DNA from: Stichopus chloronotus
Lineage: Eukaryota > Echinodermata > Holothuroidea > Aspidochirotida > Stichopodidae
NCBI GenBank assembly: GCA_021234535.1
Contig: CM037835.1
Location: 4,960,001-5,024,000 of the forward strand
Length of the DNA: 64,000 nucleotides
Direction of reading: 5' to 3'
Shown here: positions 1-11,600 of the stretch, one piece after another
How the letters are laid out: each line of letters begins with the position of its first letter
Numbering within the stretch: position 1 is the stretch's first letter
Notes under the pieces: model-generated
What the model saw: only the letters and a program-made list of their open reading frames with translations
Database searches by the model: none
Told to the model about the DNA's origin: nothing
Translations under genes and position numbers: made by a program

Positions 1-344
1 AACAAAGGAAAGTACTAAGGACTGATAAATGCACAATGCACTTTTAACAACACAAACCTAGTTACTAACAGCAATTCTTGCACCATGTTGTAATATCTAT
101 TAATTTGAGAGACTGTAACTATAGAACCAAGAGGGTTAATTACTGCGGTATCAATATCATCACAGCTTAAAACTGTTAATTCAGTTGGGACTTTCCCCAG
201 ACTTGATTAAAAATTCCGGATATCAGCAAGAACATAAGTCAATTGATTTGACATCACTTGGCAACGAAAACACCTAGGTCTGATTCAGAGACAACGAAAC
301 CATGAACTACAATTTGCACAAATCTATCAACATTCATAAACCGG

Positions 345-920
345 TGATTAATGACACTTTTGACATGGGGAGATCACGTTGATGTTGTGATAAAGAAGCT
401 TAATTCTAGATTTTACTGTCTTAGGAAACTTGCCAATTTGGATGTTCGTCCTGAAATATTGTCCATGTTTTACTGTTCTATCATATGCAGTGTGTTTCGT
501 TATTGTCTTGTCTGCTGGGGAGGAAATGTTAGCCATACGGAGAAGAAACGCCATCGATAGCATCATCAGAAAAGCATGACATGTGGTTGGGGAGTCTCAG
601 CCTTCCCTGGATTCTATTTATGATGAGCTCTCAACCTCAAAACTGAAATTTCTCATCGATGATCAAAGTCATCCATTGTTTCACTTCACTGATGATAACC
701 AAATGAAGAGGGAAAGGCTGAGACTTCCCACACTAAACCTGTCTAATGGGTACCGTGACTCATTCCTGTCACGTGCAATTAAATGTTTGAATGAAAATTT
801 TAACAGATAATACATATATTTTGTTGTTGTTGTTGTTTATATTTTTATGTTGCGAGTACTCAAATTTCAGTGATGGAGTAATAACGTTTTCTTATCTTAT
901 CTTTATCTTATCTTATTAAA
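345..920 (+). mobile_element. 3' end of a degenerate non-LTR (LINE) retrotransposon
   Basis: The frame at 351-560 reads like the end of a LINE reverse transcriptase (RLRKLANLD..ILSMFYCSII..VFRYCLVCWGG). After one frameshift near 540 and a stop near 570, the frame continues at 583-810 with the typical C-terminal tail (PSLDSIYDEL, then DQSHPLF, then DSFLSRAIKCLNENFNR and a stop). A GTT-rich 3' UTR follows and ends in a CTTAT/CTTTAT microsatellite (891-917), the kind of tandem tail used by CR1/L2/jockey-like LINEs. No endonuclease or catalytic RT core is present, so this is a dead 5'-truncated copy. The family assignment comes from motif recognition only. Confidence 0.75.
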
Positions 921-2444
921 CTGTAAAGACTCAAAAGAATATAACTGGGATTATTTTTACCTAAACCTCGTGAAAAATAGAGCTCATAATGTCACTCACA
1001 TCCAGTTTTATGGGATTAAAACAGGCACCAAAAACACCAAAAAGGTGCCAATTGCTTTATGGATACAAGGTGTTCCATGGTCAATACTTGGCTACTGCAG
1101 AGAGCTGTTGTCCAATTGAGGTCTAATCTGCTTCAGGCTGCGCAGTATAGCTGAGGAGCTGGACAAGTCCTCCACCCCTTCTTCCAGCCTTTGGGAAAGT
1201 GACTAAAGACTGTGGGATACACTCTCGTTTGTCGAATGGGGGCGTTATATGGGGGTCCTAGGAGTAGGTTTGGAATCGCATTGCCATTGTTGGTTTCACC
1301 CATGCCTCGATACCCTTAGGACACTTATCGAAAAGAGAAGGCGAATCTCCCATGTGTCCGTCCATGAGCAACATATGGTCCTTGATGAGCCCATATAGGA
1401 CTTCCTCATCCTCAGACTTTCAAATTCAATATAAAATACATTTACACTTGAACAACATGTAGAAACATCATGAAACATGCTGGAGTAAAAGGAAGGTGTA
1501 AATTACAAATAACTGAAAACTTCTCCGACCCGCATAGTAAACACAAGCCTATCTAGGGGCCTTTTGATCGAGGCAGAAAGTAAGTTAATGTGAAGTTCTG
1601 AAACTTTTCTCTTCGCTGAATAACGAAAGCAAAAGTGACGTCATCTGCTTGTCTTAAGTTGGGGTGCAGATGATAATGTGAACCAAGACTAGCAAATGTC
1701 GAATCCCCTTAAAGTGATTACCTGCGTAGGCAAAAAGTAAAAACATTGAAATTTCATCTCAAAAAGTTTGGTAAGGCTTTAAATTACACCATTCAGACAA
1801 TCTGGGAAAATAAATAGGTTTCAGTTGGTTAATTTTGCCATACGAATTCAAATTCTTCTAACGAGAAAAAGTGCAGAATACGATAGTGTAGTGGTTGACA
1901 GTTTTCATTCAAATCAACGGTGTGCTTCTTTGAGCAAGCCAATGGGAAGTATACTAGTATTGAATATTCAGTTAATAACTCAGGATCACTGACGTCGCGG
2001 GCAAGGTTGTGTTCACTACGTAGGTTTTTGTAAATACAAAGTTTTCTTTCACCAAATACTACAATTCCCGGTACCTACCAAGGAGCGACGACTTGAGTAG
2101 TTTGTTTTTGATACACTTAGTGAGACCTGTTCTGTTGCATATTCATTATGTATAGTATGTATTGGTTATAGTAAAACCGGTAATTGTCAAATATGATTTC
2201 TGTTTTTTACTGTTTTATGCCAATCCCGTCGCTTTTCGAAGAAGTTACTGTCATTTTCCTTCATTGAAAGACATAGTCCGTTCATGTACAACCTCGCCTG
2301 TACATTTAAAAATAAAGTAAAAGTTAAGATCAAACATAATCTTATCTTTTTGGTTTTTCAGTACACACGCAATCGCTTTAAGAGTTAGTCAACTCTTACA
2401 CCCACGTGAACTTTACCACGTGACAATACATTGATTTACTCGTC
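921..2444. other. Intergenic, no feature recognised
   Basis: This stretch lies between the LINE tail and the stop codon of gene B. I see no convincing exon, RNA gene or repeat in it. It must include the 3' UTR of minus-strand gene B, but I found no clear AATAAA on the minus strand close to the stop. Confidence 0.4.
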
Positions 2445-2665
2445 TCAGAAACCTTTCCCCATAGTCCTCATGAGAGCAGCTACCACAGTAGCAACTTCTA
2501 ATGGGACTTGTCTCCATCCACCATCCACTGGCAGACTTAGGGAATAAGTCGTCCCTACTTCATTTTTAAAAATCATCAACATCTTGCAATTCTCTTCACA
2601 CTCCCCTTGTATTTTGCATGAAGTTGCTCGATACTGCATCAGGAAGGTGTTATGCTGCAATTTAA
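2445..2665 (-). CDS. Gene B exon 10 (terminal exon)
   Basis: The acceptor (TCATTTTTGTAG) is followed by two bases and 72 codons to a TGA at 2447-2445. The segment contains four cysteines (ATSCKIQGECEENC and upstream context) and ends VAALMRTMGKGF. It is the longest and cleanest coding block of the gene. No domain recognised. Confidence 0.75.
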
Positions 2666-5600
2666 CTACAAAAATGATATGGCATAATGGAAAAGAGCCA
2701 TTCATTAATTGGCATATATGTGGTATATTAATTCAGTATAGGTTGACCGCATTTTCCCTGTAATGTTGAGAACAAACTATCAGAGACATCACTACAAACC
2801 ATGGATCTTTCTGAGCAATTCATAGAATTTGATATTGATGTCAATCTGATCACATATTTTCCGAGACATAAACAAGTCTTGCTATGAATAATTCTACATT
2901 GCTGGAAAACAAAGCTGAGAAAGACGAGATTCTGCCTCTCTCCAGCCATCCTGTCTGGGGATCAATATTTGTGTTAACATGCACAAAAGAAATGAAAACA
3001 TTCAATTGCCACTCCAGGTTTCAGTATTAACTACCACTTATTGACCGGTATCAAAATTAACAAAGGACCCTTGTTGTCGCTGTGAAAAGTTAAACAACTT
3101 TACAAATCATAGACTAACACCATGTTAGAATCATCTTACACTCTTTTCTTCCAACGCAATGTAATGCAACCAATGTGGTATCACTTTCATGATATCAATA
3201 CAACCATTGATCTAAGTCTACAAACTGCAGACAATTAATCCTTGAAAAATAGTGGCACGAAAATTCCCCTTATGCAGCACATTAATAGGAAAATTGACTA
3301 TCCCAGTTTGGCCCTACTATGTACTTTAATGATCAGGGAGTGTATTCTCACCTAATCTGTGTTCAAATCTTTGATGCTGGAGTAAATTGTCCAAGAGTAA
3401 AACTTGATGCATTAACTGAAAGAACATTTGTTTTGAGTAAAATTCTGAGCTCAAACTAAACTTTCCGTCAAAAGCCACACTGTCAGTATGTCTGTCAGTC
3501 TAGTCTGTCTATCGTTGTTGTTCCATTCAGATCATTTGTACGGCCCCAGGCACTTTCAAGGTTGAGAAAATATATGAGCAGATCAACCAAGAGTGAGATT
3601 GACACGCAACAGAGCAATTGGGGCATATGAAGAGACTTTTTGGTAGCTTTTGCAAAAGTGTAGGAGACAACCATTACAAGACAAATTATCAGTGAGCTGA
3701 TACAACTGGCAAAACCCATCGGTCCTAATTTTTACCAGAGTTTTTATTATCAAATCCTCATCATTCCTCTTTGACACATGTTTGTTGCCTTAAAAGATAT
3801 TACGAAAAACCTCACGACCATCTTATATCAACTTCTTTTTACCTTATTTTTTCACTGTAGTAGTTACCAACTCTTGTTATAAGTAGCTTTGGTAAGTGCT
3901 ATACTTTCGATGGTTGCACGTTCAATTGTATATGCGGATCATTAACATTGTTAATTAAATGTAAATGCATACACTGTATAGGTTATGAATCATAGGTAAA
4001 ATGGAAAAATGTATACAACACCTACTGGAACTGGAGAAAACTCAATGTAAATGCAAATGATGAAGAAATATTGATAAATTGATCCATGACATGAAAGAAA
4101 TCTACACACTGAAACTGATTTCAATGACGTAACTGATCCGTAAGCTTTGCTTTTTCATTTTTCGTCCCTTTAATCAAATTAGAGTAATTTCTTAGAAACC
4201 TTTAGATTGAGGCTGGGGATTTCCAGTGGGGAGGGTGGGCTTAACACTTTTTGATGAGGGAGAAAAGTGCTCTCAAGAGCTTCTTTCTTGACATGGGGGT
4301 ATGGTTTAGAAGACAAGTGTTGGCCCCAGAGATATGCCTCGAGCTTGGATCAAGTGACTAAAATTTAGTTTTGAACGATGTTTATTAAGTACAACACGGT
4401 AATTTCCTGTTTTTATACAACAGCTATAAATGGCAACTACATGTGAAATCACTTCACTTAGCAAAGGCAGCTCTGCACGGACATGTTTTGTGATGTCATT
4501 GAATAGCTCGTATGTGTACACCAAATTTTCCAATAGATTCTTCTGACTGGTACTGTGCCTACGTAGATTCGGTGCATCCCTATCATTAACAAACAGAAGA
4601 AATACATGGTTTGCTGTTTTGAAAGTGATTGATGTATCTGTTGGTGTCAGCTGTTAGAAATATTAACATGCTTGACACCCGATAGTTGCTCTCTCCAGTG
4701 AAGATGACAATTTCAATCCAAACATAGCCATTTTGACTCTAAAGAAATATGAATTAAAGACGCAGATGATGGAGAAAGCCTGTCATATTTTCAAGAATTC
4801 TTACACATACTGTGCACTCATTACAATCTCTGTTACGATACTTTACCATAGCACAAGCACAAACACGGGCAAAGTTGTGTAAGTCTATAGAATACTAACG
4901 TGGATGGGGGTGTGGGGGGGGGGGGGTTATGCATGAATGACTCTGAAAATTTTCTGATTCATATCAACCAAAATGCACGCAAGCCAATATCCAACGAATT
5001 TGTTTAGTCAAATAAATTTCATACAAGTTATGCTCTGTGTTTCTTGAATATTTTTATTTAAAGTTGTTTTTCATGTGTTTTTTATTCTTCTCTCTTTTTA
5101 CTAAAGTTAAATCTATGACTATGTACAAAGAAGTACAAATGTACAAATTAATTCTTCAGATGGCCGTCTTTGGTTACTTAAACTCGAGAAAATATCAAAC
5201 AATTTGATTTTCAGCTCATTTTCTGTAGCATTCATAATACTTGATGAATTACCTGTTCATTCAAGGACAAATCGTAGATATCCGTTAAATGACATGAAGA
5301 GACACGTCAGGGTTGCACTAATGGCCGGGACAATGGCACCCATTTGGATAATTTGGATTATTACAAAAATAAAAAAAAAAACCTGTATGACTAATTTAAA
5401 GTCCAGGGAGATCGAAACTAATACTAAGTGACTAACAGGTCAATAAATTGAATATTACATGAGGCATTTTACAGATAGAGAGAGTTTAAGAACTGGAAAT
5501 TACCGGATATACAGTAGGATTATTCATTTCAATAAGCAGGACATGTTTTCCTGAGTGTCCTTCTTTCTAAGGATTAAGGAGAGGTACCGTACGGAGGAAG

Positions 5601-8600
5601 ACAAGGCATGGGTCAAAAGTAACAGAGGGAGGGAGGTTAGCGACAGAGAAAAATAAAGGAGGGGAAGGATGACCAGAGAGGGAGATGAGGGTGACGGAAA
5701 TTCCTCATAGTTTGTTGCAGTTACAAAGTTCCACTAAAAAACTTTCCGGAAATCATGCCTTAAATTGTTGTCTTGAATGTATGGAAATGAATATTATAAA
5801 CATTATTGGTGCAGCAAGACCTAGAGAGACAGTACCCGTAACTGTGCTGAGGGGTAAGTCACAACCTTATTGAGTCCTGAGTGAAATGTTTATATGAGAG
5901 AAGAAACGTTACTTTGACTAAAATTATCAAACTAGAGCTAAGTTAGGCCATTAACTTTTAAAAGTTCTATGAATGATTGGCCACCCTATAAGACCTATTA
6001 GTATTATGAACTGACATGTGTAACAGGTTCCAGTGGCAAAAGACTGACTCAGTAGTACACTGTAAAAACAAAACACAGTTAAAGTGAAATACTTGAAATT
6101 AATGGTTTCATATGAAGTAGCTATGTAGGCTTACTACCTAATCTATGACTTTCAGAACTTACAAGTAATTTCAGTGGTTTTTGTATTAGTTGGATTCTAA
6201 GGTAAGATAATTACACCAAACACAATACAATACACTTCAATTAAGAGAGCCATTTTTTTAAAACATTTGTAGTATTTCAGTGTTGTCCGGTCACTCTTTT
6301 TTTCAGCAAAAGGAATAAGAGTCCCATGTAGCTTGATTTCAAGCCTCATTCATTATACTTACTTGTCTCTGTAGGACAAGTTCATGGAAAGTAAGCACTG
6401 AATGTTCGGATCTCACTAACAGTCATCTGGTTATAATAAGTATTAGCACATCTCCTTAGAAATTTTAGCAACACCTAGACAATCATAAATTAACACCAGA
6501 CATGTGTATATACACATGCCAAGTGGAAAACTCAAACCACGCCTTTAAGTACGCATTTTTTAACATTTGGCCCGATCTATGCAAATGAAATGTTACTTGT
6601 GCATATTCATGTAATAACTAGCTAGGCTAACTGCATTTTATGTGTAAACCCTTGTCATTCACTTTATCAACGCTGTAATTCATTGAGCACCAATTCGTAT
6701 CATTTATACAAGTATCACTAATTCAAGCATCACTGAACACTATCTATAATAAGGGACCATGTGCATTAGAACTAAGTTACGAATGGCTTAACTTTACTCT
6801 TTAGGCTCTCTGTGAGTACGTTAGGTAACTGATCACTCAGTAAGCCTTTGCTAACTTGCTTGTTAAATTGCTAAACAATATATTTTCGCAAAAGTTAGGC
6901 TTTTGTGGAACATTTTACTGTTGTCGGTAGAACAAGTGACTAGTTTACAATAGCCATATATGCGACGCGTACACCAGTTACGTACTGTACTATACTATAG
7001 GTATGGCACAGGCATTGTGCACGATCCAAAATCGATACAAAGAACCAAAATTCAACGAGCCGCCAACTAAAACTAGTTGAAAAAGCTGATATTTGCATGT
7101 GAAACTTGCCGAGATGGAAGACATTTTGTATGAAGACTAGGCTCCTCGGGGTATATGGTTGGGAATATATCTGGAAAGCATTCACGATATCGACGACCCT
7201 TGAACACCACAGTATTAAGAAGCATTACTTAGGCGACTAAGGTTACTTACATTGTGTTAACATTGAAATTGCAAGCACCGTTAGACAACCGAATATGATA
7301 ACGTTCATCTGTAAATACTTCTCTCTTTCCATGTTGAAAAATTAAAGGAGAATAATCCAATTGAAAAAAACCAGAATCCTCATAGTCATTTCAGTGAATG
7401 TATTCCATGCTCGGTAGGATAATCCACAACGTTCGTTAAACTAACGTTTACGGTTCCTCAACACGTCCCTCTATACACAAACCGCACATCACAGATACCG
7501 ATGGTAATTAAAAAATAATGCAGATGGTAGATGTGGAGATTTTTTACTGTTCCTTCGCCAACTTTGAACTTTATCCCTATGCGAATAGTGGTATCATCTA
7601 TAAGGAACGGTAATTTGAAAGCATGGACCAATCACGTGTTTGGTAAATAGGCCCACTGCTTCAGGGAGATGTGGTGGCGCAATGAATCTTTCATCGTTTT
7701 CTCAGTCTAGCTTGAAGTTATAACTTCGACTTGAATGAAGTTCAATCGAAGTAAAGTAGACGCACTTGGTGACGTCAAGTGCACCGGTTATCGCTTTTCG
7801 GGCCTTTCGATAGCGAGAATGCGGTCTCTGGTCGAACTCTGCGTCACTGAGAGTTAGGTTTTATGTGAAAAGGAGTGACTAAGATATCGGTTGTGTAGTA
7901 AGTGTTCCACTGAGTTTAGATCGATGCATTTGTTGAATCGTTCCATTGGTTAATCAGTTGCCTGCCAGTGTTTCGTTTTAAATGGCACACACGCATGTTG
8001 ACAATTTTGCCTGTCAAGGTGAACATATTTCTGATTAACTGTAATTGCCTTTTTGAATTTTAAACATTTTTTAAAACCCTACACAAATTCTCCAAGTTAG
8101 GGAACTGTGGAATAGACTTACGTAACTGCGATATTTTTGGAGTCAAGTACTTACCGTCTGAATAGTTGCGAATGTGAAGTTTCTCCTCCTATTGCTATTG
8201 GTTTCAATGACATTATGTAACTGCCACCTACACCATGTTTAATGTTGTATTTAGAGCAGGAGTTTTCATATAGACAATGTAGGGCCACAAAGAGTGTTAG
8301 TGGGTTAGAATTGGACTTTTGTACAATTATCATAATCGTAGTTGTCAACAGCTTTGATATGGATAAGGTCTTCATTAATTTTCCACTTTTCGTACTATTT
8401 ATATTTTTCTTATTCCCGTGTTTTTCAAAGGGGGCTTTGGGGGCCTCACATATCTTTCTGAGGGCCGCATTTGGCCCACAGGTGGCAACTTGTCCCATGA
8501 TTCCTAGCCTACATTGTATAAAATCAAAGTTCAACAATGTTTTTCACATTGCTTTCAAACATTTAAACCTACTTGGGTTTCATGCCAATCAATCGATCTT

Positions 8601-11600
8601 TTCCACAGTTTTGAAATGAGTGCATGAAAACATTATTTCTAATGTGTTACTTTTTCAATTTCAAATTTATTTTTTATGTTTTACAGTACAATTTTACAAG
8701 TATCATAGTGCAGTTATGCATAGACAATGACACGAACGACACTAGTTAAACAAAGGAAACTGTATCCCCACTAGTGACCATGTAGAATTATTTAATAGAG
8801 AGAAATAGTAACTATCTTGCACAGGACCACCCACAATCTTGGACAAAATTGTTGGGACACTTTGTCATACCTTGCAAATATAATGCTGAATTCTAGGTGA
8901 GAGTATAACATGAAACCTCGCGTCCATTTCCAATGTTGCGCTAAGAAGTGAATGTACCCCTTGAAAAGCAATCCTATAGCCAACATTGAACGGGGGCGCG
9001 GGATGTCACCAGGTATTTTGTCCAAGATTGTAGATAGTAACAACACTGAAAATGGAAAGGACAGCCAATTTATGTTCGCTGTTCAACTGTAAAGAGAAGA
9101 CTATACCTGTCCAAGTTGACCAAAGCAGCTAACATGAATGTAATGATATTACGTAACTTGATGTTAAGATGACATTCACCTATAATAGGCATAATAAACA
9201 ACAGAGCCTTTATTAAGCCTGTGCATAGGAAAACCACGGTGGTATTAGTGCGATTCGGAAGTGTTTAGTTATTAGACAAAACATGACGACGAGACATTTT
9301 ATGATCATTTAATTAAGGGATTTCCTATGATGGACAGTGCTGATTCATGAATTTAACATAATAATTACATACGAATATTCTGCTTCTTCTCTGCCAAGTG
9401 ACGGTAATATTTCTCTTCATTTTCCTTTTCTATTGAAAGGAAAAGGATGTTATGTGTATTATAAAGTTCAATTAAAGTGTGGTTTTTAATGGTGTAATTT
9501 TATCACTCTTAGTCTAGGAGACTACCCCCTCAGTCCCCTCCCCCAAATGGTTACACCATTGAGTCCACATCTCCCTTCTTGAAATATCGTGGTTAACTTG
9601 AAAAAGTTTTCATTATTTGACCTCACTTTACCTCAAACGACGTTTGACTCCACCAACAAACACAGAGTATTTGTACTCACTGTGTTACACTTTTATACTA
9701 AATATGGAATCTGTTCAAGCTTTCTCCCTTCAGATGTCCAATGTGTAAATGTATTTCACAATTTGAACTTTCTTGATATCAAATCATGTATGATCAGAGA
9801 AAAAAAGTAAATAGCAAGGCTTCTGGTACTTAATGTGGTACATCTATAACGGCCAAATGTGGGCTATGTCCACGCATTCTGTAGTAGCACTATCGCGCAG
9901 TATAATAAATGGAATAAAATGGTAAAATATGCACTTTGATATAAACGTTCTCTTAGGGTACAATTACACGACCACGAAAAAGAAGCTTGAAGAAGTTAGT
10001 CTACTTGTGACTTTTCTAATCGCAGTGGTTTGTTTGTGAGGCAATCATGAGAGAAACACATCCCATCTCCTTAAGCAATATTTCCTCCGTTGCTTTAGAC
10101 TCTAATTACCGAAAGTACTTTATTTAAAACAATGTCAACATTTGCAAAACTGATACAAGTTACACTTTACGACATAGATGATGAGTAACTTGGCCAATCA
10201 TGGAAATGTCATGACGGTGAATACTGAAGTTTACTACGAGAGGAGTTCACTAACCATTTCATTTCGTTCTTTTATTTCCTTTCGTTAATCATGTCCTATT
10301 GCAAATTTGCAAATAAGTTGAATGAACCCTATAGCAAACAAGTGGTAACACAGAAAAGTAGACATTAAATAGTTTTTATCCAAACTTTCCATGTTTAAGT
10401 GAAAAGAAATCGTTTTGTGTAGCTTACAATGATGAAGTCGTCCAAGCCCCACCCCTAACACAAAATTCAATGTGGCCTGCAATTGGTAATTTTTTTCAGG
10501 AACCATTTCCCAAAGTGAGATAAAATAAGTTCTATATTTCATGTAATAGACATTTTATACTAAAGGTCTCAATAAAAACAGAAGCCTCGGAGACGTAAGT
10601 CTCCGAGGCTTCTGTTTTTATTGAGACCGAATTCATCTATCTTTCGAAAGCAACATTTGTTTTGAAAAAATGTGAGGTTCTAATGAATATTCAAAAGGTT
10701 TCCGTCTTTAATTTTTCTTTGCCATTGTAAACAAAATTGTAAGCCGCTTAGGGGGGAGGGGTCAGTCGCTCCCAACGATACCAGACTATTGTCCTTGCTT
10801 CAAGGTGCACTGATTCTGAAAGGAGTACAGCAAGATCTCAATGCCCACCAGATTGAATAGAAGGTGGCCAACAACAGTAGCACGTAGCAACAGTATAAAC
10901 TTCTCAAACAAATAATAAGTATTAACAGGGGACCAGGTACACTTTACTGCAGTATATCCTTAATCCTTTGATGTGAAATGGCGCAGTATAATGAATAGAG
11001 AAAAATGGTAAAATATACACCATCGTATAAAGGTTCTTTAAGCGTAAAGTTACATGAACATAGAACAAAAACCTGAGGAAGTTACGAAATGTCTACTTGT
11101 CAGCTTTCTAATGGCAGTGGTTAATTTGTGCGGCAATCATTAGAGAAACACATCCCCTCTCCTTAAGGAATATTTTCTCTGTTGTTTAGACTCTAATTTC
11201 CGAATGTATGTTATTAAGAACAATGCCAAGATTTGTACAACTGATACAAGCTACACTTTACGATATAGCTAACGAATAAGTTGGCCATTCATGAGAATTT
11301 CAAATTGTCATGACGGTGAATACTCAAGTTTACGTAGAGAAGAGTTCATTAACCTTTGTTTTCGTTCTTTTACTTTCTTTTATTAATCATGTCCTACTGC
11401 AAATTTGCAAATAAGTTGAATGGACCCTATAGCAAACAAGTGGTAACACAGAAAAGTAGACATTAAATAGTTTTTATCCAAACTTTCCATGTTTAAGTGA
11501 AAAGAAATCGTTTTGTGTAGCTTACGATGATGAAGTCGTCCAAGCCCCACCCCTTACACAAAATTCAACGTCTTCTGCCATTCGTAATTTCTTTAAGAAA

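Noticed and set aside
5253..5310. Minus-strand segment reading CHLTDIYDLSLNEQ with a donor-like end, phase-compatible with gene B exon 6
   Set aside because: There is an in-frame TGA just upstream and no AG acceptor between that stop and the segment, so it cannot be an exon as the sequence stands.
8151..8619. Long open frames on both strands
   Set aside because: Mostly the hAT-like remnant. Only the splice-bounded 8220-8155 portion is kept as coding.
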